DNA of 64,000 bases from Companilactobacillus suantsaicola (lineage in GTDB: Bacteria; Bacillota; Bacilli; Lactobacillales; Lactobacillaceae): NCBI RefSeq assembly GCF_004745525.1, contig NZ_RKLY01000002.1:1-64000 (forward strand). Reading direction: 5' to 3'. Below the pieces are notes generated by a model. It saw nothing but the letters and a program-made list of their open reading frames with translations. It did no database searches and was not told the origin of the DNA. This document shows positions 16,092 through 26,252 of this stretch, one piece after another. The position numbers and the translations under genes were made by a program. Each line of letters starts with the position of its first letter. Positions within the stretch are counted from its first letter, which is position 1.

Positions 16092-17633
16092 CTAGTTAAT
16101 TCCGTTAATCAGATCCTTCAACTTCCGAGAAATTTTTGCTCTTTGACCAGCGTTAACCATGAAGACAATGCGGTCTCCAGCTTTGATCAAAGTGTCTCCT
16201 TTCGGGATGATCTGACTCTCGCCACGATAAATCCCGACAACTAAAATATCATTAGGAAAAGGAATGTCACGAATATATTTACCATCGATTGAACTGCCTT
16301 CATAAATTGGCACTTCTAGTCGATCAGTAAATTTGCTGACCCGGTTCAAATATGCCGAATTCAAATTCAAGCGTTCTTTCAATGACTCGTAGATTGGTGC
16401 TCCATTCAATAAATCGACCACGATATAAGCTACCAATGATAAAACGGCCAACGGCATCAGATGTTTCAATGAACCAACCATCTCGGTAACTAAAATGATA
16501 GCCGTAAAAGGAGCTTTACCGATACAAGCAAAGTATCCAGCCATCGCAAAAATGATCAAATTACTTTCAAAAGCGATTGGTAACAATCCCATTTGATTCA
16601 TGAAAACAGCGTAGATTGCGCCAATGATTGCTCCCAAGTTCAAGATTGGTAGAAAGATTCCCCCAGGCAAACCTGAACCATATGAAATCATCGAGTAAAT
16701 AAATCTAAATGCTAACAAACTAAGTAAGAATAATAAACCAGTACCATATTTATTTAGATTGACAATAATACTATTACCACCACCGATAAATTGTGGTAGC
16801 CACATACCTAAAGGTACGATCAAAACTAGTGGGATCAAGCCGTGAATGTATCTTGGTAAACGAGTTTTGCTGTACAAACTAGGCATCGATAATAAAACGA
16901 CTTGATACAAACGTCCCATTAAACCTAAAACGATTCCTAGAACAATCAAATGCCAATAATACTTGATCGGTAAACTGTATTGATAAGGAACCTGTAAAAC
17001 AGGCTGTAACCCAAAAACATAAAGTGCCACCACATTAGCACTGACAGCACTAGCCAGTGAAGTGACCCAGACCAGTGGTGAAAAATTGTGGTAAACCTCT
17101 TCCAAAACAAACATTGCCCCAGCGATTGGCGCACTAAAAGCTGCTGACAAACCTGCAGCCGCCCCACTGGCAATCAAAACGCGCTGACTAACTCCTTTAT
17201 CATCATGAGTTAAATCACCAACACCTTGACCGATTGCTGAACCTAATTGAATTGAGGGACCTTCACGACCTAAGAATAATCCTGGACCAATACTAAGAAT
17301 TCCACCAACGAATTTCTTCCACAAAATTGACCACCAATTAAGATGCATTTCGCCACCTAATTGCGCCTCAACTTGTGGAATACCAGAACCAGAAATATTT
17401 GGTTCTTTTTTTAATAAATAACTAACAAAAACTGCCACGACAATCATCGCTACAAGTAACCCTATCACCAAACCAGCGTTAGTTCTTGCGGCAACATATA
17501 ACCCCTGAAAAATAGTTAACAAGTGGGCAATTGACCATCTAAACATACTAACGACAATTCCTGAAATAATCCCGACCAGAACACCTTCTAAAGTCAGTCT
17601 CAGTTTTTCATTATCAGTAATTGCTACTTTCAT
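16092..17633 (-). CDS. clcA: ClC-family chloride channel/transporter with C-terminal TrkA-C domain
   Basis: Moves chloride (or fluoride) across the membrane, probably in exchange for protons. 513 residues: ClC core with the selectivity motifs GSGIPQVE, GREGPSIQLG (gating Glu) and GGIFLPILNLGA, then a cytosolic TrkA-C/RCK-type domain from about residue 435 that could bind a regulatory ligand. It starts 14 bp after the stop of the Gfo/Idh oxidoreductase with a GGGG ribosome binding site, so the two are probably co-transcribed. Channel versus exchanger is not decidable by eye. Confidence 0.88.
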   Translation of the reverse strand: MKVAITDNEKLRLTLEGVLVGIISGIVVSMFRWSIAHLLTIFQGLYVAARTNAGLVIGLLVAMIVVAVFVSYLLKKEPNISGSGIPQVEAQLGGEMHLNWWSILWKKFVGGILSIGPGLFLGREGPSIQLGSAIGQGVGDLTHDDKGVSQRVLIASGAAAGLSAAFSAPIAGAMFVLEEVYHNFSPLVWVTSLASAVSANVVALYVFGLQPVLQVPYQYSLPIKYYWHLIVLGIVLGLMGRLYQVVLLSMPSLYSKTRLPRYIHGLIPLVLIVPLGMWLPQFIGGGNSIIVNLNKYGTGLLFLLSLLAFRFIYSMISYGSGLPGGIFLPILNLGAIIGAIYAVFMNQMGLLPIAFESNLIIFAMAGYFACIGKAPFTAIILVTEMVGSLKHLMPLAVLSLVAYIVVDLLNGAPIYESLKERLNLNSAYLNRVSKFTDRLEVPIYEGSSIDGKYIRDIPFPNDILVVGIYRGESQIIPKGDTLIKAGDRIVFMVNAGQRAKISRKLKDLINGIN

Positions 17634-17647
17634 AAATATCCCCTACA

Positions 17648-18706
17648 TTAAAGATTTAATTTTGGCACATCATAAATTGAAGGAGATGGCTTGTAAAATC
17701 CAGCTTCTAGTAATTCCATATCTGTCAAAATCTGTTCATCGCTAACTAATTTTTCTTTGCCATTCACGAGTGTTTGATAAACCGAATCATAATACAAACC
17801 ATAGTCCCCGAGTGGTGTCTTGATTTGTTTTTCAATCCAGTCCCCGTTGGCGTTTTGGTATTTGGCAAGTCCGTAATACATTGGACTATCTTCTCCAAAA
17901 CCAGGAGTTCCTAGCATAATACCAGCCTTGAGATCATTTTCTTGTTGATCGGCTCCATATTTAATAAATGAGCCCTTCATACCATGAACGATGAAGCGAG
18001 GATACTCTTTGGCAACATCGGTACTTACTTTGACCTTAACTTTCATTTTTGTTCCATAATGAAGGTCAACATCGAAATAGTTATCCACAGCATCACTAAC
18101 TTCAGTGTTTCTAATATCATAGACGGCTTTGTCAGGGCGACCAAACAAGGCCACCATTCGATCCATCAAATGGATTCCTAAACCGTAAAACTCACCTTGT
18201 TCCTTAGTCCCCTTACCATTGACTGAATTAGGGCGGAAGTAATCGATGTGTGATTCGACTTCAACTATATCACCTAAAAATCCTTGCTCAATCACTTGTT
18301 TGGCTGCTAAATAATCACCATCAAAACGACGATTTTGATATGGCATGACCAAAACATGATTGTCTTTGCCTAATTGAATCAACTCTTTAGCGTGTTCCAA
18401 CGTATCAACGAATGGCTTTTCAACGATAACTGATTTCTTAGCCTCAATTACCTTTTTAGCCAATTCATAATGTGTTGATGCCGGTGTACAGATAGTCACC
18501 AAATCAATCTCTGGATCATTTAAAATATCATCCAAATCATTAGTGAAATTGACCCCTTGTTTTTTGTAAGGTGCTGCCATTTTTTCATTAGCTGCATGAC
18601 GAGTATAAATAGTTTTCAACTCAAAATTATCACGGATGTTTAAATAAGGCAGGTGGTAACGATTAGCTGACTTACCAAAACCGATAAATGCTATTTTTAA
18701 TGTCAT
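17648..18706 (-). CDS. Gfo/Idh/MocA-family oxidoreductase
   Basis: NAD(P)-dependent sugar or inositol-type dehydrogenase family member. ATG 18706 is chosen (352 residues) since AAGGAG lies 6 nt before it. The N-terminal Rossmann fold starts at once (KIAFIGFGKSANRYHLPYL), the EKPFVDT motif lies near residue 95 and the second-domain GLGIHLMDR signature near 182. The substrate is unknown. It stands between the eno terminator and clcA, with which it probably forms a two-gene unit. Confidence 0.85.
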   Translation of the reverse strand: MTLKIAFIGFGKSANRYHLPYLNIRDNFELKTIYTRHAANEKMAAPYKKQGVNFTNDLDDILNDPEIDLVTICTPASTHYELAKKVIEAKKSVIVEKPFVDTLEHAKELIQLGKDNHVLVMPYQNRRFDGDYLAAKQVIEQGFLGDIVEVESHIDYFRPNSVNGKGTKEQGEFYGLGIHLMDRMVALFGRPDKAVYDIRNTEVSDAVDNYFDVDLHYGTKMKVKVKVSTDVAKEYPRFIVHGMKGSFIKYGADQQENDLKAGIMLGTPGFGEDSPMYYGLAKYQNANGDWIEKQIKTPLGDYGLYYDSVYQTLVNGKEKLVSDEQILTDMELLEAGFYKPSPSIYDVPKLNL

Positions 18707-18741
18707 ATTCTTCTCCTTCATCATTGATAATTCTATTGTAC

Positions 18742-18764
18742 AAAAAAAACAGCCCGAGGGCTGT
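18742..18764 (-). terminator. Intrinsic terminator of the glycolytic operon
   Basis: Minus strand: ACAGCCC / GGGCTGT stem with a short loop and a run of T, just after the eno stop. Confidence 0.9.
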
Positions 18765-18786
18765 CTTTATTGATTACTTAATGTAA

Positions 18787-20091
<1,305 letters not shown>

Positions 20092-20172
20092 TTAAAAATC
20101 TCCTTTATGATTTTAATACAACCTAATTTTAACCTTTTTACGACTTAAAATAAATAACTTAATAGAAGTAAA

Positions 20173-20925
20173 TTATTTATTGAAGTTAGCCAAGGCGATG
20201 TATGATTCTGGATCCATTGATGCTCCACCAACTAATCCACCATCAATATCTTCTTTAGCCATTAATTCTTTAACGTTAGCAGGTTTTACAGAACCACCGT
20301 AAAGAATACGTACTTTGTCAGCTGTGTCGTTATCGTACAAGCTAGCAATCTTTTCACGGATTACGTGAACCATTTCTTGTGCTTGATCAGCAGTAGCAGT
20401 CTTACCAGTACCGATAGCCCAGATTGGTTCATAAGCGATAACTGACTTAGCTAAGTCAGCAGCTGAGATACCTTTAACAGCGTTTTCGATTTGACCAGTT
20501 ACCCAGTCTTCAGCCTTGCCAGCTTCACGTTGTTCAAGAGTTTCACCACAGCAAATGATTGGTAACATATTGTTCTTCAAGATAGCATGTGCTTTCTTGT
20601 TGATGTCTTCATCAGTTTCCTTGAAGTATTGTCTTCTTTCTGAGTGACCGATGATTACATAATCAACGCCCATTTCGTCAAGAGCCTTAGGTGATGTTTC
20701 ACCAGTAAAGGCACCGGCATCTTCAAAGTATGAGTTTTCAGCAGCAGTCTTTAGTGGTGTACCTTCTGCACCAGCAACAAGTGTTGTTAGGTCAATAGCA
20801 GGAGCACCAATGATTGTTTCTACGCCAGATTCTGGCAACTTACCTTTGATACCGTCTAAAAATTCTTGGGTTTCCTTAGGATTTTTGTTCATCTTCCAGT
20901 TACCCGCAATAATAGGTGTACGCAT
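20173..20925 (-). CDS. tpiA: Triosephosphate isomerase
   Basis: Interconverts dihydroxyacetone phosphate and glyceraldehyde-3-phosphate. 250 residues. Catalytic Lys11 (NWKMN), His94 (IIGHSERR) and Glu166 ([11 protein letters not shown]) are all present, with the GGSVKPAN phosphate-binding loop near 210. It lies 26 bp after pgk in the glycolytic operon. Confidence 0.98.
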   Translation of the reverse strand: MRTPIIAGNWKMNKNPKETQEFLDGIKGKLPESGVETIIGAPAIDLTTLVAGAEGTPLKTAAENSYFEDAGAFTGETSPKALDEMGVDYVIIGHSERRQYFKETDEDINKKAHAILKNNMLPIICCGETLEQREAGKAEDWVTGQIENAVKGISAADLAKSVIAYEPIWAIGTGKTATADQAQEMVHVIREKIASLYDNDTADKVRILYGGSVKPANVKELMAKEDIDGGLVGGASMDPESYIALANFNK

Positions 20926-20951
20926 AAATTAATTCTCCTCGTGAAAAATAA

Positions 20952-22166
20952 TTATTTATCTGAAATTGAGTCAATACCTGGTAATACTTTACCTTCTAGG
21001 TATTCTAGTGATGCACCACCACCAGTTGAGATGTGTGTAAGCTTGTCAGCAATACCAAGACTCTTAGCAGCAGCAGTTGAGTCACCACCACCAACGATAG
21101 TAATAGCATCTGTCAAGTTACCCATAGCACGTCCAACTTCAAGAGTACCTTCAGCAAACTTGCTCATTTCAAATGCACCCATTGGTCCATTCCATACAAC
21201 AGTCTTTGCACCCTTTAGAGTGTCTTGGAACAATTTAACTGTCTTAGGTCCGATATCAAGAGCCATTTCGTCATCAGGAATATCAACACCGTCAGTAGTT
21301 GTAGCTTCAGCATCATTTGAGAATTCTTTAGCTACGATGTGGTCTACAGGAAGCACGATCTTGTCGCCAGCTTTTTGAAGGAGGTCTTTAGCTAGTTCAA
21401 CTTTGTCAGCTTCGAATAGTGACTTACCAATCTTGTGGCCTTGAGCAGCTAAGAATGTGTAAGCCATACCACCACCGATTAAGATGTGGTCTGATTTTGG
21501 AATTAAGTTTTCAATAACACCGATCTTATCTGAAACCTTAGCACCACCAAGAATTGTTACAAATGGGTGTACAGGATTGTCAACGGCGTTACCTAAGAAC
21601 TTGATTTCTTTTTCCATTAAGAAACCAGCAGCAACGGGCTTGCCAGCAGCTTTCATAGCTGTTGAAATACCAACGTTTGAAGCATGGCTTCTGTGGGCTG
21701 TACCGAAAGCATCGTTGATAAATACGTCACCAAGTGATGCCCAGTATTCGCCAAGTTTAGGATCGTTCTTGCTTTCACGTTTACCGAAATCGTTGTCGAT
21801 ATCTTGGAAACGTGTGTTTTCCATAAGTAGAATGTCGCCGTCGTTTAATTCGTTAACAGCATCTTCAAGTTCTTTACCTTCGTTAACTGGCACGAACTTA
21901 ACTGGCAAACCACTTAGTTCTTGAAGTTTAGCAGCAACAGGCTTCAATGATAAAGCTTTCTTATCTTCGTCACTCTTGATACGACCCAAGTGAGATAGTA
22001 AGATAACCTTTCCACCATGTTCTGAAACATATTTGATTGTTGGGATAGCACCAACGATACGGTTTGTATCGCCGACAACACCATCTTTGATAGGAACGTT
22101 GAAATCAACACGCATTAAGACTTTTTTGTCTTTTACATCAACGTCAGAAACAATAAGTTTTGCCAT
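20952..22166 (-). CDS. pgk: Phosphoglycerate kinase
   Basis: Makes ATP from 1,3-bisphosphoglycerate. 404 residues. [11 protein letters not shown] near residue 18, the substrate-binding HLGR near 59 and the C-terminal GGGDSTAA near 361 are intact. GGAGG precedes the ATG. The 108-bp gap before it holds a hairpin with a T-run, so gap and pgk messages may differ in level. Confidence 0.98.
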   Translation of the reverse strand: MAKLIVSDVDVKDKKVLMRVDFNVPIKDGVVGDTNRIVGAIPTIKYVSEHGGKVILLSHLGRIKSDEDKKALSLKPVAAKLQELSGLPVKFVPVNEGKELEDAVNELNDGDILLMENTRFQDIDNDFGKRESKNDPKLGEYWASLGDVFINDAFGTAHRSHASNVGISTAMKAAGKPVAAGFLMEKEIKFLGNAVDNPVHPFVTILGGAKVSDKIGVIENLIPKSDHILIGGGMAYTFLAAQGHKIGKSLFEADKVELAKDLLQKAGDKIVLPVDHIVAKEFSNDAEATTTDGVDIPDDEMALDIGPKTVKLFQDTLKGAKTVVWNGPMGAFEMSKFAEGTLEVGRAMGNLTDAITIVGGGDSTAAAKSLGIADKLTHISTGGGASLEYLEGKVLPGIDSISDK

Positions 22167-22189
22167 TATAAATCCTCCAATATTTTCTT

Positions 22190-22222
22190 AAAAAAAAAGG
22201 GGAAGGAGTTATCCTCCCTCCG
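22190..22222 (-). terminator. Intercistronic terminator-like hairpin between gap and pgk
   Basis: Minus strand: GGGAGG / TCCTTCCC stem followed by a T-run, inside the operon. It may act as a partial terminator or as an mRNA 3'-end stabiliser for gap. Confidence 0.65.
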
Positions 22223-22274
22223 CCAATTTAAAACACTAAATTAGGTTTTTGTGATTACTATTTAGATTAATGAA

Positions 22275-23303
22275 TTAGTCTAATGTAGCAAACTTTTCAA
22301 GTGTACGAACCATTTGTGCAGTAAATCCTGATTCGTTGTCATACCATGCAACAGTCTTTACAACTTGGCCATCACCTGAACCAACAATTTGTGTTTGTGT
22401 TGGGTCAAAGATTGAACCAAATGATGTACCGATAACGTCTGATGATACGATTTGGTCATCATTGTAACCGAATGAAGGGTTGTTGTCAGTATACTTCTTG
22501 ATTGCGTCGTTTACTTCGTCAACTGTAACTTCTTTGTTAAGAGTTGCAACTAATTCTGTAACTGAACCTGTGATTACAGGTACACGTTGTGCATGTCCAT
22601 CAAGCTTACCTTTCAAGTCAGGAACAACTAGACCAAGAGCCTTAGCAGCACCAGTTGAATGAGGGATGATGTTTGCAGCAGCAGCACGTGCAGCACGAAC
22701 ATTACCTTTACGTTCTGGACCATCTTGAAGTTTTTGTGTAGCTGTGTAAGCATGGATTGTTGTCATTGTACCAGCTTTGATACCGAATTCTTTGTTTACG
22801 GCATTTGCTAGAGGTGCAAGACAGTTTGTTGTACATGAACCAGCTGAAGCAATCTTAACGTCGTTTGTTAGGATGTCATCGTTAACACCATAAACAACTG
22901 TAGGCATGTCACCTGATGGAGCTGAGATCAATACACGTTTTGCACCGGCATCCAAGTGAGCTTGGGCCTTGTCTGCTGATGTGTAGAAACCAGTACATTC
23001 AAGAACGATGTCAACACCGTCGTTTGCAACCCATTTAAGGTCTGCAGCGTTCATTTCAGCATATACAGGAATTGTCTTACCGTCAACAACGATAGCATTG
23101 TCAGCAGCTGAAATCTTGTCGATTTCGAAGTTACCATGAGCTGTATCATACTTCAATAGGTGAGCAAGCATAGCAGGTGAAGTTAAATCGTTAATTGCAA
23201 CAACTTCCAAATCTGTCTTGCCAGCTGCTTGAAGTGCAGCGATACGGCGGAATGCCAAACGACCGATACGGCCAAATCCATTAATACCAACTTTTGTAGT
23301 CAT
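22275..23303 (-). CDS. gap: Glyceraldehyde-3-phosphate dehydrogenase
   Basis: NAD-dependent oxidation of glyceraldehyde-3-phosphate in glycolysis. 342 residues, with [15 protein letters not shown] at the N-terminus and catalytic Cys157 in [15 protein letters not shown] specificity (glycolytic GapA type) is inferred from its place behind cggR. It starts 34 bp after the cggR stop, with a good ribosome binding site. Confidence 0.98.
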   Translation of the reverse strand: MTTKVGINGFGRIGRLAFRRIAALQAAGKTDLEVVAINDLTSPAMLAHLLKYDTAHGNFEIDKISAADNAIVVDGKTIPVYAEMNAADLKWVANDGVDIVLECTGFYTSADKAQAHLDAGAKRVLISAPSGDMPTVVYGVNDDILTNDVKIASAGSCTTNCLAPLANAVNKEFGIKAGTMTTIHAYTATQKLQDGPERKGNVRAARAAAANIIPHSTGAAKALGLVVPDLKGKLDGHAQRVPVITGSVTELVATLNKEVTVDEVNDAIKKYTDNNPSFGYNDDQIVSSDVIGTSFGSIFDPTQTQIVGSGDGQVVKTVAWYDNESGFTAQMVRTLEKFATLD

Positions 23304-23337
23304 ACAAAAATTCCTCCTTCAGGAAATCAAAAAAATA

Positions 23338-24384
23338 TTATTTTAAAGGGTTATCCCTTAAAATCAGCTTTGAGGCAGCCTCATCAGTAATTAAGATTGT
23401 ATGATGAGGTGCGTTGTTCATATATGATTGAATCGCGTTAGCTTTGCTTTCTCCACCAGCAATCGCAATCACATATTCTATTTTATCAAGGTCCCGGACA
23501 TGAAGTCCAATCCTAGGTACCTTATATACAAGATTACCACTTTTATCAAAGAAATCACCAAAAGCCTCCGAAACTGCTCGACCACTGTCGATCAATTCTT
23601 GTTCCTTTTGGGAAAGATTTCTTCTTTCAGCCATAACACTTGCGGTGCCAATGCTGTGAATAACAACATTACTCCTATATATTAAATCAAGAACCGACTT
23701 AATTGAAGTCTCTTTTTGCAAAGATTCAAAACTTTTTTCAGAAATGTCTTCGGGAAGATACATTGCCCGGTACTGGCTCTGCGTTCTCAAGGCCATTTCT
23801 GCACAAACACTGTTGGCTTGAATCGTTACCGACTCTCCGACTCCACCACGAGCTGGTAGAAAAACCAACTGGCGGTTTTTGGACAAATCAGGTGAAAGAT
23901 TTCTTGCAACTTGAGCTAAAGTACTTCCTCCCGTTACAGAAATCATTGATTGTCCTGTCGGCAACAGTGTTCCTAAAAGTTGATTAAGTCTTCTACCAAA
24001 CGAATCGACTACTCGATACTGCTTATCAGCATTACCGGGCAACACAATGCACCGACTAATTCCAAGACGCTTACTCAATTGTTTTTCCAACAAAGCAGTA
24101 CCTTGATAATCGGCTAAGACGTCTGTCAATCTGACCACTACATCGCTACCTGTTTTTGTCAAAGACATTCCAGATTTCGAAGAGATAATCAAGCCTTGCT
24201 TTCTCAACAAGTCCGTTTCAGTTCTTAATCCACGTTCAGTAATATTAAGATCATCAGCTAACACTCTGCGCCCAACAGGCTCCATTAATGAGATACTCTG
24301 AAGTATTTTAAATCGCTTTTCCAGAGTCTTAATGAAGTCTGGGGCAACTAAATCTAGCAATTCTAAATCTTCATTATTAGTCAT
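23338..24384 (-). CDS. cggR: Central glycolytic genes regulator CggR
   Basis: SorC/DeoR-family repressor of the gap operon; in Bacillus subtilis it responds to fructose-1,6-bisphosphate. I choose ATG 24384 (348 residues, GGAG 8 nt upstream); an in-frame TTG at 24405 falls inside the operator. N-terminal helix-turn-helix (about 20-75), then a sugar-phosphate-binding domain with VTGGSTLAQVAR near 150 and PARGGVGE near 180. First gene of the operon it regulates, so it controls itself as well. Confidence 0.93.
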   Translation of the reverse strand: MTNNEDLELLDLVAPDFIKTLEKRFKILQSISLMEPVGRRVLADDLNITERGLRTETDLLRKQGLIISSKSGMSLTKTGSDVVVRLTDVLADYQGTALLEKQLSKRLGISRCIVLPGNADKQYRVVDSFGRRLNQLLGTLLPTGQSMISVTGGSTLAQVARNLSPDLSKNRQLVFLPARGGVGESVTIQANSVCAEMALRTQSQYRAMYLPEDISEKSFESLQKETSIKSVLDLIYRSNVVIHSIGTASVMAERRNLSQKEQELIDSGRAVSEAFGDFFDKSGNLVYKVPRIGLHVRDLDKIEYVIAIAGGESKANAIQSYMNNAPHHTILITDEAASKLILRDNPLK

Positions 24385-24400
24385 TTGATATACTCCGTAG

Positions 24401-24436
24401 GACAAATATTGTCCCTGTATGTCTGTTTACGACCCA
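24401..24436 (-). promoter_or_regulatory. CggR operator
   Basis: Minus strand reads TGGGTC-N6-AGAC-N4-AGGGAC-N6-TGTC. The B. subtilis CggR site, as I recall it, is CGGGAC-N6-TGTC-N4-CGGGAC-N6-TGTC. Spacing is identical and the promoter-distal half is the more degenerate. It lies 16 nt before the cggR start. No convincing -35/-10 pair could be read upstream. Confidence 0.8.
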
Positions 24437-24566
24437 TGTACTCAAAAAATAAAAGCCTGTGATGATTTTATTCATCTCCTAAGCACAAATACTAGTATAA
24501 ACTCTCTTGTGAATATTTCAAGTAATATGCAACAAATAATGAAACTTATATTATTTTTTTTACTGA

Positions 24567-24596
24567 TTTACTTTTCATATCAAAGTGCGATAGAAT
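24567..24596 (+). promoter_or_regulatory. Candidate promoter of tRNA-Arg
   Basis: TTTACT (24567-24572), 18 nt, TAGAAT (24591-24596), ending 12 nt before the mature tRNA 5' end. Confidence 0.5.
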
Positions 24597-24608
24597 TATA
24601 TTGTACTT

Positions 24609-24680
24609 GCGCTGCTAGTGTAATGGATAGCACACAGGATTCCGGTTCCTGGGATGTGGGTTCGACTCCCACGTGGCGCA
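24609..24680 (+). tRNA. tRNA-Arg (anticodon CCG)
   Basis: Cloverleaf reads cleanly: acceptor GCGCTGC/GTGGCGC with two G-U pairs, D stem GTGT/GCAC, anticodon stem CAGGA/TCCTG around loop TTCCGGT (CCG at 34-36, reading CGG), T stem GTGGG/CCCAC with loop TTCGACT, discriminator A. 72 nt, CCA not encoded. It has its own likely promoter and a strong terminator. Its 3' end faces the accessory malonate cluster. Confidence 0.95.
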
Positions 24681-24764
24681 TAATTTTTCACAAAGTCTTA
24701 ACTTTAAGTGTTGATAAATCAACAAACAAACGGTTTTAGGCGTTCCACAAGAATTATAACTAAC

Positions 24765-24815
24765 AAAAGCAAGATAATCTTTCGGTTTTTCCGAACTAGA
24801 TTATCTTGCTTTTTT
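24765..24815 (+). terminator. Bidirectional terminator between tRNA-Arg and the hydrolase gene
   Basis: AAAAGCAAGATAATCT at 24765-24780 is perfectly complementary to 24798-24813, with T-run on the plus strand and matching A-run on the other side. It serves tRNA-Arg and the convergent hydrolase gene. Confidence 0.9.
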
Positions 24816-25602
24816 AATTCCTTTGACTACTAAAGATAAAGTGGCGTAAGGTTTGATTAAATTCATCCGGAATTTCTGCCATAATATCATGGCCACAATT
24901 GTTCATAGTCACGCTTGTGATTAATGAATTCTTTTGCTGACAAAATTCTCCAAAATGAAAATCAAAGTATGGACTCTGCTTGGCAACTACTAAAGTTACC
25001 GGAATTTTCGTATTGAACAAACTAGTTCGCCAATCTTGCTGAATGTGATCGAACAACAAAGTGTGATTGCTCTTCCTATCAAACGGAAATTCACTTTTAG
25101 CCTGGTTCAAAACTGTAAATACTTGGCTGTCTAATCCGTGCAGTGTTTCATGGACATTGTTTGGTTGGGTTAATTTTTGTTGAAAATTCTTACTATTAAT
25201 ATCTTCAAATCCAAATTTCCAATCTGGGTCATTGAGCATCTTTGGTGATTGATCAACAGCCATGACCGACGAAGCGTTTGAATACTTACTCAAATAGGCG
25301 TAACAAATGCTAGCACCCATTGAATGACCAATTAAAATCGGCTTTTGCAATTGTAAGTAATCAATCAAATCGGCCAAATCGGTTGTCAGTTGTTCAATCG
25401 TCAAATTCTGATCAGTTCGTTGCGACTGACCGTGATTGCGATGATCATACGTGATAACTCGGCAGTGCATTCCCACCAAATATTCCACTTGTGCATGCCA
25501 AATTTCTTGATAACCACCAAATCCTGCTACTAAAACGACTGGTTGACCGGTGCCAAAGCTATGAAAATTTAGTTTTATTCCATCATTAGTTATAAATTCC
25601 AT
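24814..25602 (-). CDS. Alpha/beta hydrolase
   Basis: 262 residues with the alpha/beta-hydrolase fold: oxyanion-side VLVAGFGGYQEIW, nucleophile Ser in IGHSMGAS near residue 95, catalytic His in NCGHDIM near 239. The substrate is unknown. It follows mdcG in the same direction, but a terminator (25614-25648) separates them and AGGAG lies before its ATG, so a role in malonate metabolism is only possible, not shown. Confidence 0.8.
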   Translation of the reverse strand: MEFITNDGIKLNFHSFGTGQPVVLVAGFGGYQEIWHAQVEYLVGMHCRVITYDHRNHGQSQRTDQNLTIEQLTTDLADLIDYLQLQKPILIGHSMGASICYAYLSKYSNASSVMAVDQSPKMLNDPDWKFGFEDINSKNFQQKLTQPNNVHETLHGLDSQVFTVLNQAKSEFPFDRKSNHTLLFDHIQQDWRTSLFNTKIPVTLVVAKQSPYFDFHFGEFCQQKNSLITSVTMNNCGHDIMAEIPDEFNQTLRHFIFSSQRN

Positions 25603-25613
25603 TATCTACTCCT

Positions 25614-25648
25614 AAAAAAAGATAGACCGACTGGCCTATCTTTTTATT
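25614..25648 (-). terminator. Intrinsic terminator of the mdc operon
   Basis: Minus strand: AAAAAGATAGGCC / GGTCTATCTTTTT stem continuing into a T-run, overlapping the mdcG stop. Confidence 0.8.
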
Positions 25649-26252
25649 TATTCCAAGGATTCTCAACCAAAATTGGCCCCGTTAAAGTTTTCATCATTAT
25701 AGTAGATTTTGACTGACTATATTCTTCCAATGAAAACCCATTGCCACCTTGAATTACCTGTAAATCAGCATGCACGCCGAATTGATTCAGTCTTTTTAAT
25801 AATTCTTTAGCCTCATTTTGACTAAGCGGATTTTCAGCTTGCCAAACTAAATCCAAATCACTCGACATTTTTGCCGTGTGTGTGGCAGTTGCCAGTTCGA
25901 AACCGACCGAACCACTGATTCCCCAACGATAATTTTTCAAAATTTCTGACACTGCTGGTAGTGCATTAATAGCTGGAAGATCTTGCCGAGCTGTTTTCCA
26001 AAGTTGTTTTTGGACTAATTCATACGGAGTAGTTACCCTCACGATGTCAGCCCTATTTACAAATGATGCCAAACGTTGTTCTCGTTTCATTCCTCGAATG
26101 CCAACGGGAATCTTGTCATCAACAATAGGACTACGTCTAACCACCACCGTCATGGATTCAGGAAACATCTTCAAAGCCCAGTCGGGTAAATTCCCAGTCA
26201 AATCTTTAATGGATCTAATTTTCAACAAGTCGTGTGGATTAATTTCTACCAT
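25644..26252 (-). CDS. mdcG: Phosphoribosyl-dephospho-CoA transferase MdcG
   Basis: Loads the 2'-(5''-triphosphoribosyl)-3'-dephospho-CoA prosthetic group onto the MdcC carrier protein, giving the active holo-form of malonate decarboxylase. 202 residues, normal for MdcG. Visible: an RRSPIVDDKIPVGIRG segment near 40 and the nucleotidyltransferase-like GSVGFELAT..SDLDLVW region near 115-137, with two Asp for metal binding. The ATG overlaps the mdcDE stop by 7 bp; last gene of the operon before the terminator. Confidence 0.88.
   Translation of the reverse strand: MVEINPHDLLKIRSIKDLTGNLPDWALKMFPESMTVVVRRSPIVDDKIPVGIRGMKREQRLASFVNRADIVRVTTPYELVQKQLWKTARQDLPAINALPAVSEILKNYRWGISGSVGFELATATHTAKMSSDLDLVWQAENPLSQNEAKELLKRLNQFGVHADLQVIQGGNGFSLEEYSQSKSTIMMKTLTGPILVENPWNK

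Noticed and set aside
20866-21924. Long plus-strand ORFs opposite pgk and tpiA
   Set aside because: Shadows of strongly codon-biased genes; no ribosome binding site or recognisable protein.
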